DNA of 64,000 nt, taken from the NCBI GenBank assembly GCA_035631315.1, contig DASQIZ010000091.1:124001-188000 (forward strand). Reading direction: 5' to 3'. Positions 1 through 8,774 of this stretch are shown here, in pieces. Both the position numbers and the translations under genes were made by a program. Position 1 is the stretch's first letter; each line of letters starts with the position of its first letter. Source of the DNA: 40CM-2-70-7 sp035631315. GTDB lineage: Bacteria; Gemmatimonadota; Gemmatimonadetes; Gemmatimonadales; GWC2-71-9. The notes beneath the pieces were generated by a model. The model worked only from the letters and a program-made list of their open reading frames with translations. It ran no database searches and was not told where the DNA came from.

Positions 1-1
1 C

Positions 2-2140
2 GAAGCCGACCAGAACATGCCGGGCGGTGAGTCGCTGGTCCGGCAGGGACTGTACGGTCAGCGGTACTTCCAGAAGATCTTCGGGCACCGATCGAAGGTC
101 GCCTGGACGCCCGATTCCTTCGGCTATCCGTGGCAGATGCCCCAGATCTGGCACGGGCTGGGCATGGATTTCTTCGTCACGCAGAAGATCCGGTGGAACG
201 ACTCCACCACGTTCCCGTACGACGCGTTCCGGTGGAAGGGGCGCGACGGCACCACGATCTTCGCGTACAACCCGTACGGTTACGACCACGATCTCGACGG
301 CGCCACGCTCGCGCAGCAGATGCGGCAGGACAACGCGCGCACGGATACCGCGCATCACATGCTCGTGCTCTATGGCGTGGGCGATCATGGTGGCGGGCCG
401 ACCGCGGAAATGCTCGACCGGCGCGGAGATCTCGGAAGACTGCCGGCATTTCCGATCCTGAGAGACGACAAGCCCACGAGTGCATTGTCGAGCATCCAGG
501 GCGCGCATCCGGCCTCCAGATGGCCGGTCTGGAATGACGAGCTGTATCTCGAGTACCATCGGGCCACGTACACGACGCAGAGCTGGATGAAGCGGCGCAA
601 CCGCCAGAGCGAAACACTCCTCGGCACCGCGGAATTCCTCGCGACCGTTGATCCCGCGCCCTACCCGAAGGACTCAATCGAGCACGCGTGGCGGCAGACG
701 CTCTTCAACGAATTCCACGATCTGCTTCCCGGGTCGGGCATCCACGCCATTTACACGGATGCCATGGCGACCTACGACTCCGTCGCCGCCGCCGGTACCG
801 CAATTCGTGACCGCTCAGCGCGGGATCTCTCCGCGCGGCTCGATACCCGCGGGCGTGGCGTTCCCGTCACGGTGTTCAACCCATCGTCGTGGGCCCGAAC
901 GGGCTTCGTGTCCGTGGCACTCACCGATGGACTGAAGAGCCTTTCCGGATCCCTGGTCGCGGCCGACGAACGCGGGAGAACCCGGGCCGCCGTGATTCAC
1001 GGAGACTCGCTGCATTTCCGCGCGACCGATGTGCCTTCGCTGGGCGCGACGGTCTTCTGGATTCGACCCGGGACCATTCCGGAAGACCGGTCCTTCGCCG
1101 GATCCCGGACCCATCTCGAGAACGAGTACCTGTCGGTAGACCTCGACCCGAAGACCGGGCAGATCGTCCACCTCTACGACCGCAAGGCGCACCACGAAGC
1201 GGTGCCGGACTCGGGTCGCGCGAACGTGCTCCAGCTTCTCGTCGACGAACCCGCGCAGTGGGACGCGTGGAACACCGGCTTCACAGGGAAATACTGGACC
1301 CTCGATTCCGTGAAGGCGCTTCGGGCAGGTGGCGATGCCGTCGAGCGCTGGATCGAGTTCGAGAAGCCCTGGAACGGGACGCACATCACGCAGCGGATAA
1401 TTCTCCGCCGCGGCGAGCCCTATCTCGAGATCGACAACCAGATCGACTGGCACGAGCGGCACAAGTTCCTGAAGGCCGCCTTCGACTGGAACGTCACTGC
1501 CGACAGCGCGACCTACGAAATCGGGTACGGCGCAATTGGCCAGCCCACGAATCCGACCACCCAGGCAGAGCGGGCGAAATACGAGCACCCGGGGCATCGC
1601 TGGGGTGACCTCTCGGATTCCGCATTCGGCGTCAGCGTTCTGAATGACTCGAAGTACGGCTGGGACACGCGTGGGCACCGGATGCGGCTGTCCTTGCTCC
1701 GATCGCCGCTCTGGCCCGACTCGCTCGCCGATCGCGGCCCGCAGCACTTCCGGTACGCCATTTATCCCCACGCGGGCGGATGGCAATCGGGTCTCACCGA
1801 GCGCGAGGGTCAGGCGTTCAACATTCCGATGATCGCGGTGGCGACGTCATCGCACGCGGGTGCCGCCGGGAAGTCCTGGTCGGTCGCGGTTCCCTCGGAA
1901 CCTGACATCTACATCACGGCCGTGAAGCGCGCGGAAGACATCCCGGGACTTGTGCTGCGTGTGGTCGAATGGCATGGGAAGGCGACGACGACGAAGATTT
2001 CGTTCGGTCGCGCGGTACGGCGTGTCCGCCGCGCCAACCTGCTCGAGGATCCAGGTGCGCCCCTGCCGCTCTCGCCCGATGGACGGAGTGTCTCGCTTAC
2101 GCTCCATCCATGGGAGATCGCCACCCTGCTCGTCGAGTAG
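2..2140 (+). CDS. Glycoside hydrolase family 38 alpha-mannosidase, 5' truncated by window edge
   Basis: This is the C-terminal part of a retaining alpha-mannosidase that would cleave alpha-mannosyl linkages. The frame is open to the first base of the window, so the true start lies upstream. Near the visible N-terminus is WTPDSFGYPWQMPQI, the GH38 catalytic-site motif, whose Asp is the family nucleophile. The family's helical middle domain follows (HAWRQTLFNEFHDLLPGSGI), then the long beta-sandwich region (NEYLSVDLDPKTGQIVHLYD). The family is usually 800-1000 residues, so about 100-250 residues are missing. Any signal peptide would be in the missing part. The TPP riboswitch starts 23 bases after the stop, so thiC is probably a separate unit. 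Confidence 0.9.
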   Translation, partial: EADQNMPGGESLVRQGLYGQRYFQKIFGHRSKVAWTPDSFGYPWQMPQIWHGLGMDFFVTQKIRWNDSTTFPYDAFRWKGRDGTTIFAYNPYGYDHDLDGATLAQQMRQDNARTDTAHHMLVLYGVGDHGGGPTAEMLDRRGDLGRLPAFPILRDDKPTSALSSIQGAHPASRWPVWNDELYLEYHRATYTTQSWMKRRNRQSETLLGTAEFLATVDPAPYPKDSIEHAWRQTLFNEFHDLLPGSGIHAIYTDAMATYDSVAAAGTAIRDRSARDLSARLDTRGRGVPVTVFNPSSWARTGFVSVALTDGLKSLSGSLVAADERGRTRAAVIHGDSLHFRATDVPSLGATVFWIRPGTIPEDRSFAGSRTHLENEYLSVDLDPKTGQIVHLYDRKAHHEAVPDSGRANVLQLLVDEPAQWDAWNTGFTGKYWTLDSVKALRAGGDAVERWIEFEKPWNGTHITQRIILRRGEPYLEIDNQIDWHERHKFLKAAFDWNVTADSATYEIGYGAIGQPTNPTTQAERAKYEHPGHRWGDLSDSAFGVSVLNDSKYGWDTRGHRMRLSLLRSPLWPDSLADRGPQHFRYAIYPHAGGWQSGLTEREGQAFNIPMIAVATSSHAGAAGKSWSVAVPSEPDIYITAVKRAEDIPGLVLRVVEWHGKATTTKISFGRAVRRVRRANLLEDPGAPLPLSPDGRSVSLTLHPWEIATLLVE

Positions 2141-2163
2141 ATACCGAGATAGATTCCAGCCCT

Positions 2164-2240
2164 GACGGGGGTGCCTGCAAAGCGCGGGCTGAGATCATAC
2201 CCTTGGAACCTGAACCGGTTAACACCGGCGGAGGGAGTCA
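2164..2240 (+). promoter_or_regulatory. TPP riboswitch (THI element)
   Basis: The RNA carries the conserved blocks of the thiamine pyrophosphate riboswitch in order: GGGGGTGCC, GGGCTGAGA, ATACCC, GAACCTGAACCGGTTAA and ACACCGGCGGAGGGAG. It lies immediately upstream of thiC. Its 3' strand, GGAGGGAG, is also the only good ribosome binding site for thiC, seven bases or so before the ATG. This suggests that ligand binding hides the Shine-Dalgarno sequence and blocks translation. No separate terminator hairpin with a U-run is visible. Confidence 0.96.
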
Positions 2241-2242
2241 GT

Positions 2243-3598
2243 ATGGACAGCGTTACGCAGATGCATTTGGCCCGCCAGGGCGCGGTCACGCGAGAGATGC
2301 AGCGCGTGGCCGAACGGGAAGAGCTCGCCCCGGAAATGATTCGCGACGAAGTGGCCCGCGGCCGCCTCGTAATTCCCGCGAACGTCAACCATCTCGCCAA
2401 GCGGCTCGACCCCATGGCCATCGGCAAAGTGGCCAAGGTCAAGATCAACGCCAACATCGGCAACTCGGCGGTGACGTCGGACATCGAGGGAGAGCTCGAC
2501 AAGCTCCATCACGCGGTGCACTACGGCGCCGACACCGTGATGGACCTCTCCACCGGCGGCAATATCGACGCCATCCGCCAGGCCATCATCGACGCGTCTC
2601 CGGTGCCGATCGGCACCGTGCCCATCTATCAGGCCGTGCAGGAGATCGGGAAGGTTGAAGACCTCACTGCCGACGACCTGATCGGCATGGTCGAGCATCA
2701 AGCCCAGCAGGGTGTCGACTACGTCACCGTCCACTGCGGCATCAAGCGCGCTTACGTCGGCCTCGCGCTGGGCCGCGTGACCGGGATCGTCTCCCGCGGC
2801 GGCTCGCTGCACGCCTACTGGATGACGCACCACAACCAGGAGAATCCGTTCTACACGCACTTCGACAAGATCCTGGAGATCGCCTCGAAGTACGACGTCA
2901 CACTCTCACTCGGTGACGCGCTCCGCCCCGGCTCGGTGGCCGATGCCTCGGACAAGGCGCAATTCGCGGAGCTCGATACGCTGGGCGAGCTGACGGAGCG
3001 CGCCTGGGCGAAGCATGTGCAGGTGATGATCGAAGGGCCCGGCCACATCCCGATGGACCAGATCCAGATGAACGTCGAGCGCCAGAAGCGGATCTGTCAC
3101 GAGGCGCCCTTCTATACCCTCGGCCCCCTGGTGACCGATATCGCGCCCGGGTACGACCACATCACGAGCGCCATCGGTGCCGCGATGATCGGCTGGTATG
3201 GCGCCGACATGCTCTGCTACGTCACCCGCAAAGAGCACCTCGGCCTGCCGAATGCGGAGGAAGTGCGGGAGGGCGTGATCGCGTACAAGATCGCGGCGCA
3301 CGCGGCGGACATCGCCCGGGGCCGGAAGGGCTCCCGGGACCGGGATGACGCCCTTTCACGGGCCCGCTACGCCTTTGATTGGAAGGAGCAGTTCCGGCTC
3401 TCGCTCGACCCGGAGCGAGCGCAGGAGTTGCACGACGAATCATTGCCGTCGGAGTACTTCAAGAGCGCCGAGTTCTGCGCCATGTGCGGCCCGAAGTTCT
3501 GCTCGATGCACATCACCCGGGAAATCGAGCGGAATCTGGGCGCCCGTCCTGAGCGAGCACAGCGAGCGAAGGATCAGGAGCCCGTCGGAGCCGATTGA
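2243..3598 (+). CDS. thiC: Phosphomethylpyrimidine synthase ThiC
   Basis: ThiC is a radical-SAM enzyme that converts aminoimidazole ribotide to hydroxymethylpyrimidine phosphate for thiamine synthesis in the cytoplasm. The 451-residue protein has the family signatures NANIGNSAVTSDI, MDLSTGGNID, VHCGIKRAYV, SLGDALRPGS and EGPGHIPMDQI. The C-terminal Fe-S motif is CAMCGPKFCSM (CX2CX4C). The ATG just after GGAGGGAG was chosen; an in-frame codon 72 bases upstream would place the N-terminus inside the riboswitch. The last 15-20 codons (RPERAQRAKDQEPVGAD) fall in the left arm of an inverted repeat and look like an unrelated tail added to the conserved end. Confidence 0.97.
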   Translation: MDSVTQMHLARQGAVTREMQRVAEREELAPEMIRDEVARGRLVIPANVNHLAKRLDPMAIGKVAKVKINANIGNSAVTSDIEGELDKLHHAVHYGADTVMDLSTGGNIDAIRQAIIDASPVPIGTVPIYQAVQEIGKVEDLTADDLIGMVEHQAQQGVDYVTVHCGIKRAYVGLALGRVTGIVSRGGSLHAYWMTHHNQENPFYTHFDKILEIASKYDVTLSLGDALRPGSVADASDKAQFAELDTLGELTERAWAKHVQVMIEGPGHIPMDQIQMNVERQKRICHEAPFYTLGPLVTDIAPGYDHITSAIGAAMIGWYGADMLCYVTRKEHLGLPNAEEVREGVIAYKIAAHAADIARGRKGSRDRDDALSRARYAFDWKEQFRLSLDPERAQELHDESLPSEYFKSAEFCAMCGPKFCSMHITREIERNLGARPERAQRAKDQEPVGAD

Positions 3599-3632
3599 GG
3601 GGGCCGATCCTTCGCGCCTTCGGCGCTCAGGA
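3547..3632. repeat. Inverted repeat spanning the thiC 3' end and the kinase leader
   Basis: The left arm has TCCTGAGCG followed, after a short spacer, by GCGAAGGATC. The right arm has GATCCTTCGC and then CGCTCAGGA. The 9- and 10-base arms are exact complements around a 30-base loop. The left arm lies in the thiC reading frame; the right arm ends just before a TATCTT box upstream of the kinase. It could act as a terminator, although there is no T-run. It belongs to the class of word-like palindromes seen elsewhere in this window. Confidence 0.75.
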
Positions 3633-3649
3633 TGTATCTTCACCCCCCG

Positions 3650-6600
3650 ATGTCCGAGCTCGAAACCCGCCTCCAGGAAGCGCTTAAGGCCACCTACCGC
3701 CTCGAGAAGGAACTCGGCGGCGGAGGGATGAGCCGCGTCTTCCTGGCCGAGGAGCTGGCCCTCGGACGGAAGGTGGTCATCAAGGTCTTGCCGCCGGAGA
3801 TGGCCGCCGGCGTCAATGTCGAGCGGTTCCGCAGAGAGATCCAGCTCGCCGCGTCGCTCCAGCATCCGCACATCGTCCCACTGCATGCCGCCGGACAGAC
3901 CGGCGATCTCTTCTACTACACAATGCCGCTCGTCGAGGGCGAATCGCTCCGCGCCAAGCTCGCGCGCGAGGGTGAGCTCCCGATCGGTGAAGCGGTGCGG
4001 ATCCTCCGTGACGTCGCCGACGCACTCGGTTACGCGCACTCGCAGGGCGTGGTCCACCGCGACATCAAGCCCGACAACGTCCTGATCTCGCATCGCCACG
4101 CCGTGGTCACGGACTTCGGCGTGGCGAAGGCCGTCGCGGCGTCGAGCGGATCATCGACGCTGACATCACTCGGGGTCGCGCTCGGCACACCCGCGTACAT
4201 GGCGCCCGAGCAGGCGGCGGCCGATCCCCACGTCGACCACCGGGCAGACATCTACGCCGCCGGCGTGCTCGCGTACGAGATGCTCGCCGGGAGGCTCCCC
4301 TTTTCGGCGTCGACACCCCAACAGATGCTGGCAGCGCACGTCACGCTGGCGCCGGATCCGCTCGCGGCTCACCGCTCCACGGTGCCTCCGGCGCTCAACG
4401 CGGTGATCATGCGCTGTCTGTCGAAGAAGCCCGCGGATCGCCCGCAGTCGGCCGTCGAGCTGGTGCAGCTGCTCGACGTCATCATGACGCCGTCGGGTGG
4501 CATGACACCCACGGGCAGCACCCCCGTGATCTCGTCGGGAACCGAGGCGGCGATCAAGCGCGCCCATCCGGTCCGCGTCGCGACGTTGTTCGGTGTCGCG
4601 GGCGTAGCAGTCCTGGCACTCGTGTACTTCCTGATGCAGCGGCTCGGCCTGCCGACGTGGGTGTTCGCGGGTGCCGGCGTCCTGCTGGTGGTCGGCCTGC
4701 CGATCATGCTGGTGACGGGCGTGTTCGAGCGGAAGCGCGCGATGGCCCACACCACCGGCTACGTCCCCACGAATCCGCTCGCGAAGTGGTTCACATGGCG
4801 CAAGGCCATCCTCGGCGGCGGCCTCGCGTTCGGCGGTCTCGCGGTGGTGGCCGCGATCTACATGACCATGCGGCTCCTCGGGCTAGGCTCGGTCGGCACG
4901 CTCATGGCCAAGGGCCGGCTCAAGGCGGAAGACCAGATTCTCCTCGCCGACTTCGAGAATCACTCTGCCGACACCACGCTGGGGTCGACGCTGACGGAAG
5001 CGTTCCGGGTGGACTTGTCCCAGTCGCGCACGGTCCATCTCCTGGACACCCGGCAGGTGGCGAGCGCCCTCCAGCGGATGCAGAAGCCGCCCGGCACCGC
5101 GGTGACCAACGTGGTGGCACAGGATCTCGCACAGCGTGAAGGCGTCAAGGCAATCGTCACGGGTCAGATCTCGGCCGTGGGCAAAGCCTATGTGTTGTCG
5201 GCGAGCATCGTCTCCGCCGCGGATGGATCCGTGCTGGCGGCCGTCCGCGAGAATGCCGATAACGACGGCGCCCTGCTGACCGCCCTCGACAAACTCTCCA
5301 AGGACCTGCGGTCCCGCATCGGCGAGTCGCTGACCAGTCTCCGGGCGTCGGACGCCCTCGAGCAGGTCACCACGTCATCGCTCGAGGCGCTGAGGAAGTA
5401 CTCGGAAGGCGTGCGCATCGCGATGGCCGGAGATGACGAGGCGTCGATTCCGTACCTGCAGCAAGCGGTCACCATCGACACGGGATTCGCGATGGCCTGG
5501 CGCAAGCTCGCGGTGGAGCTCGGGAACACCACGGCTTCGACGCAGGATCAGGTGGCCGCCGCGATCAAGGCGTACCAGCACCGGGATCGGCTCACGCCCA
5601 GCGAACGGGACCAGACGATCGGTTACTACTCCCAGTTCGCGGACTATGACCCGCAGCGGGCGGTGGTGGCCTACCGCGATCTCCTGACCATCGATTCCAA
5701 CAGCATCGTCGGAATCAATAACCTCGCGATCGTCTTGAGCGCCCTGCGCCAGTACGACGCCGTGGACAGCCTGTTGCGCCGGGGTCTCACAATCGGGTGC
5801 GGGAACTGCTACCAGCAGGCGATCCAGCTCGCGATCATGCGGGGGCAGGACACGGCCGCGCGGCGCTTGGCGGATGAGTATCAGCGCGCCTACCCTCGCT
5901 CACCCCTTCCGGCGGGCGAGCGGTTCTGGATCGCATCCGCCCTGCATCAATACCCGGCGGCGGAGCGGGTCCTCGCGCAAATGCGCACGGATTTCGCGTC
6001 GAGCGCCTACGTTCAGGAAATCGTCGAACAGGCGGCGGCCGCGACGGCCGCAGCCCAGGGGCGCCTCGCCGAGGCAGCGCAGGCCGAAAGCAAGGTGCAG
6101 CACTATGCCGAGCAACGGGGTCTCCCCTCGGACTACCTCGGCGCGGCCTGGGTGGTGGCGTTCCTCGACCTCAAGTACCGCGATCGACCTGCCGACGCGC
6201 TGCGACAGATCACCACCGCGCTCGCCGCGCACCCGCTGGCGTCCATTCCCGCGTACGACCGGCCCTATACCGGCTTGGCGCAGCTCTACGCTCGGGCCGG
6301 GCGGGTGGACGAGGCGCGGCAGCTGGTGGCCGACTACAATCGCCTCGTTCCTGAGGGTGTGCGGAAGACGAATGCGGACCGCCACAATGCAGCGGCGGAG
6401 ATCGCCCGGGCGGAGCACCGGTACGTTGACGCGATCGCGGAATATCGGGCCTACCGGGACGAGACTGGGTGCGGCGCCTGCGGGTTCTACGATCCGGCGG
6501 TGCTCTTCGATCAGATGCACCAGCAAGACTCGGCGTTGATCTATTACGATCGCTATCTCACCACGCCTTCACCGTTCCGAGTGTGGGAGGACGGCTTTTC

Positions 6601-6775
6601 CCTCGGCGCGGCCTTCAAGCGTGCCGGTGAGCTCCACGAAGCCAAGGGCGACCGCACCCAAGCGCTCGACTACTACAACAAGTTCGTGGACCTCTGGAAG
6701 AATGCGGACGCCGAGCTGCAGCCGGTGGTACGGGATGTCCGCGGCCGCATCGCGCGGCTCGCAGCGGAGCACTAG
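3650..6775 (+). CDS. Membrane Ser/Thr protein kinase with C-terminal TPR region
   Basis: The 1041-residue protein has an N-terminal Hanks-type kinase domain of about 270 residues. Its motifs are GGGGMSRVF (glycine loop), VVIKVL (ATP lysine), VVHRDIKPDN (catalytic loop), DFGVAK, and GTPAYMAPEQ. Three hydrophobic segments follow at about residues 310-420. Next comes a TolB/FlgO-like segment (ILLADFENHSADTTLGSTL) and then a long helical TPR-rich region to the end. It probably senses something outside the cytoplasm and phosphorylates cytoplasmic targets. The second ATG (MSELETRLQEAL) was preferred because family members begin this way. There is no clear Shine-Dalgarno sequence, and a TATCTT box ends about 9 bases upstream, so the mRNA may be nearly leaderless. 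Confidence 0.93.
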   Translation: MSELETRLQEALKATYRLEKELGGGGMSRVFLAEELALGRKVVIKVLPPEMAAGVNVERFRREIQLAASLQHPHIVPLHAAGQTGDLFYYTMPLVEGESLRAKLAREGELPIGEAVRILRDVADALGYAHSQGVVHRDIKPDNVLISHRHAVVTDFGVAKAVAASSGSSTLTSLGVALGTPAYMAPEQAAADPHVDHRADIYAAGVLAYEMLAGRLPFSASTPQQMLAAHVTLAPDPLAAHRSTVPPALNAVIMRCLSKKPADRPQSAVELVQLLDVIMTPSGGMTPTGSTPVISSGTEAAIKRAHPVRVATLFGVAGVAVLALVYFLMQRLGLPTWVFAGAGVLLVVGLPIMLVTGVFERKRAMAHTTGYVPTNPLAKWFTWRKAILGGGLAFGGLAVVAAIYMTMRLLGLGSVGTLMAKGRLKAEDQILLADFENHSADTTLGSTLTEAFRVDLSQSRTVHLLDTRQVASALQRMQKPPGTAVTNVVAQDLAQREGVKAIVTGQISAVGKAYVLSASIVSAADGSVLAAVRENADNDGALLTALDKLSKDLRSRIGESLTSLRASDALEQVTTSSLEALRKYSEGVRIAMAGDDEASIPYLQQAVTIDTGFAMAWRKLAVELGNTTASTQDQVAAAIKAYQHRDRLTPSERDQTIGYYSQFADYDPQRAVVAYRDLLTIDSNSIVGINNLAIVLSALRQYDAVDSLLRRGLTIGCGNCYQQAIQLAIMRGQDTAARRLADEYQRAYPRSPLPAGERFWIASALHQYPAAERVLAQMRTDFASSAYVQEIVEQAAAATAAAQGRLAEAAQAESKVQHYAEQRGLPSDYLGAAWVVAFLDLKYRDRPADALRQITTALAAHPLASIPAYDRPYTGLAQLYARAGRVDEARQLVADYNRLVPEGVRKTNADRHNAAAEIARAEHRYVDAIAEYRAYRDETGCGACGFYDPAVLFDQMHQQDSALIYYDRYLTTPSPFRVWEDGFSLGAAFKRAGELHEAKGDRTQALDYYNKFVDLWKNADAELQPVVRDVRGRIARLAAEH

Positions 6776-7392
6776 GCTCGAGACGTGAACGTCGGTCGAG
6801 GCGCCCAGCTGTGCCCTTTCAGGTCTGACAATCCCGTCAACACGAAGTAGAGCACCCCGAAAGCAAGCACACGCTGCGGCTGCTCAGGCCAGAGCCCGGT
6901 TGCGTGGATCTGCTGAGCCGCGACGACTGCGGCCGTGACACCGAGCCTTGGAATGGGCAGGATGATCGTGACGAACGCGCCAAGCAGGTAGAAGAGCACC
7001 GACGCAACCCAGCTGCGCTGAATGAAAGCCTTCTGCTCGTCGTCGGGCACCTGGCCGAACAGCACTCCCAGCAGACGGTTCAGGGTCTGACCCCAGAACA
7101 TGGTGATGGGCCACCAGGTCTTGAAGGCGAGTGCGAACGCGCCGGCAAAGAGGGAGTAAAAGAACCCGAAGCCGACCAGCACCGCGGCTCTCGTGCCACG
7201 ATTGGCCTTCGAGATCACGACGTTCCCCATGAAGGTCGAGGAGTGAACGACGATGAACTCCATCAGCATGACCAGCAGCAGGAACTTGACCGTGTGCGTC
7301 CCGAACGTGTCCGGGGCAATCCAGGTGACCAGAAACACTCCGGCGAAGCCGAAGTCGGCGACGGCGTTGATCAGCGTCGCGAGCCGGTTCAA
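6772..7392 (-). CDS. Polytopic membrane protein of unknown function
   Basis: The 206-residue protein has about five hydrophobic segments (for example GFAGVFLVTWIAP, TVKFLLLVMLMEFIVV, VLVGFGFFYSLFAGAFALAF, SVLFYLLGAFVTIILPI) and no recognised catalytic motif. It starts with TTG, which overlaps the stop of the TetR-type gene (TTGA), so the two are translationally coupled. It is therefore a likely target of that regulator. Its stop codon overlaps the stop of the convergent kinase gene within the palindrome CTAG. I do not recognise the family. Confidence 0.8.
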   Translation of the reverse strand: MNRLATLINAVADFGFAGVFLVTWIAPDTFGTHTVKFLLLVMLMEFIVVHSSTFMGNVVISKANRGTRAAVLVGFGFFYSLFAGAFALAFKTWWPITMFWGQTLNRLLGVLFGQVPDDEQKAFIQRSWVASVLFYLLGAFVTIILPIPRLGVTAAVVAAQQIHATGLWPEQPQRVLAFGVLYFVLTGLSDLKGHSWAPRPTFTSRA

Positions 7393-7790
7393 GCGGGAGT
7401 CGCCGGTAAGACCCGGGCTAAAGCCCGGAGGAGCTGGCCATCGGGCGAAGTCCCGTCTGGAGCCTCGGCGAGCACCACCGCGAAGCGTCTTCGGAGGAGC
7501 GGGTCTCGCATCGCGTGCGCGGCGAACTGGAGCGTGAGGGGGATGAACCAGGGGGCCTGGCGGGCGCCTGCGCCCGCCCGGGCCACGGCGGCATATTGCT
7601 CGAAGATGGCCAGGATGAAGGCGGCCTTGGACCGGAATTGCCGGTAGATCGCACCCTTGGTGAACCCTGCCTCCGCGGCCACGTCGTCGAGCGTGGCGGG
7701 GCTGATCCCTTGTTCAGCGAACAACCGCAGACCCGCCTCGAGCAGCAGGGCCCGCGTTTCCGCCTTACGCTTGGTCCGCACGATACCCAT
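7389..7790 (-). CDS. TetR/AcrR-family transcriptional regulator, short
   Basis: The N-terminal 55 residues are a typical TetR DNA-binding domain: KAETRALLLEAGLRLFAEQG, then TLDDVAAEAGFTKGAIYRQF as the helix-turn-helix, then KAAFILAIF. The whole protein has only 133 residues where 190-220 is usual, so the ligand-binding and dimerisation domain is reduced. The frame is clean and the end overlaps the next gene, so a designed short form is as likely as an erosion product. Palindromic GATACC/GGTATC sites directly upstream are the likely operators and imply autoregulation. Confidence 0.88.
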   Translation of the reverse strand: MGIVRTKRKAETRALLLEAGLRLFAEQGISPATLDDVAAEAGFTKGAIYRQFRSKAAFILAIFEQYAAVARAGAGARQAPWFIPLTLQFAAHAMRDPLLRRRFAVVLAEAPDGTSPDGQLLRALARVLPATPA

Positions 7791-7870
7791 TAGTATCTAT
7801 GATACCATAAGGTATCTCAGATGGCCATCCCAACATTCGTTCTGCAGTCACTCAGATACTCACTGGTATC
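7782..7870. promoter_or_regulatory. Cluster of GATAC/GTATC operator half-sites
   Basis: The intergenic region between the TetR-type gene and the divergent membrane-protein gene has six half-sites. GATACC overlaps the TetR start codon. GTATC-TAT-GATAC overlaps GATACC-ATAA-GGTATC at 7793-7816. A further GATAC-TCACT-GGTATC lies at 7855-7870. Inverted repeats of this size upstream of a TetR gene usually bind its own product. The outlying site could also control the rightward gene. Confidence 0.7.
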
Positions 7871-7964
7871 CTAACTCTGTCGACGCAACCCGCGGCGCCG
7901 ATTGCACCCGGACTCCGGGCACGTGAAGTTTGTCCGCCCTCATCCCCTTCCAAGGCCAAGGACC

Positions 7965-8765
7965 GTGACAGACCCAACACCGGCATCCAGCGGCGATAGC
8001 GCCAATCTCCAGTTCGATCGGGCCGAGCCCGGCACCTCGGCGACCACCGCCTCAAGCTGCGTCGTCTGCAAGAAGCCCCTGACCACGACGTACTTCGAGG
8101 TCAACGGCAAGACGGTCTGCCCCGACTGCCGGACCCGCCTCGAGGCGCACTTGAACGCCGGCACCCCGGCCGGCCGGTTCCTCAAAGCCCTCGGGCTCGG
8201 TGCGGGTGCCGCGGTGCTCGGCGCCGGCATCTATTACGGGATCGCCGCGGTGACCGGCGCAGAATGGGGCATCGTGGCAATCGCGGTCGGCTTCCTGGTC
8301 GGCAAGGCGGTGAGGAAGGGATCGAACGGGCGTGGCGGTTGGAGGTATCAGGCGCTCGCCATGGCGCTCACCTACTGCTCGCTCGTGGCGGCGTACGCAC
8401 CCTTCATCTTCAAGGCCATGGGAGAGCAAGCAGACCACCGCGCGTCGCAGGTGGCCGACAGAAGCAGAAGCGCAGCCACCATCGCCCCGCGTGCAGCCGA
8501 CACCGCGGCCATCGCCACCTCCAAGGCCACGACGGTCACCAGCGACTCCGAACCCAGGACGCCGAGCGCCGGGACAGTCCTCGCGGCGGTCGCACTGCTC
8601 GCCGGACTCATTTTTGCCGCCCCGATCCTGTCGGCCGTCGACAGCCCCATCGGCTTCATCCTCATCGGGATCGCGCTCTACGAGGCATGGAAGTTCAACC
8701 GTGGTGTGGCGTATAAGATCACGGGACCCTACCGCGTCGCGGCCCCGAACGCTGGTACGGCGTAG
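7965..8765 (+). CDS. Zinc-ribbon membrane protein of unknown function
   Basis: The 266-residue protein has a CVVCKKPL...VCPDC zinc-binding pair of cysteine knuckles in its first 60 residues. Hydrophobic segments follow at about 80-125 (ALGLGAGAAVLGAGIYYGI, WGIVAIAVGFLVGKAV), 140-160 and 210-250. A polar Ala/Thr/Asp-rich linker separates the last two. The GTG start was chosen because AAGG lies a few bases upstream; a TTG 63 bases earlier gives a Pro/His-rich extension with no family character. The next gene also starts with a zinc ribbon and follows after 9 bases, so the two are likely co-transcribed and functionally linked. I do not recognise a named family. Confidence 0.82.
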   Translation: MTDPTPASSGDSANLQFDRAEPGTSATTASSCVVCKKPLTTTYFEVNGKTVCPDCRTRLEAHLNAGTPAGRFLKALGLGAGAAVLGAGIYYGIAAVTGAEWGIVAIAVGFLVGKAVRKGSNGRGGWRYQALAMALTYCSLVAAYAPFIFKAMGEQADHRASQVADRSRSAATIAPRAADTAAIATSKATTVTSDSEPRTPSAGTVLAAVALLAGLIFAAPILSAVDSPIGFILIGIALYEAWKFNRGVAYKITGPYRVAAPNAGTA

Positions 8766-8774
8766 CGTCGCTCG

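Noticed and set aside
2171..3598. ThiC starting 72 bases earlier
   Set aside because: The extension is the TPP riboswitch itself, and the later ATG has the ribosome binding site.
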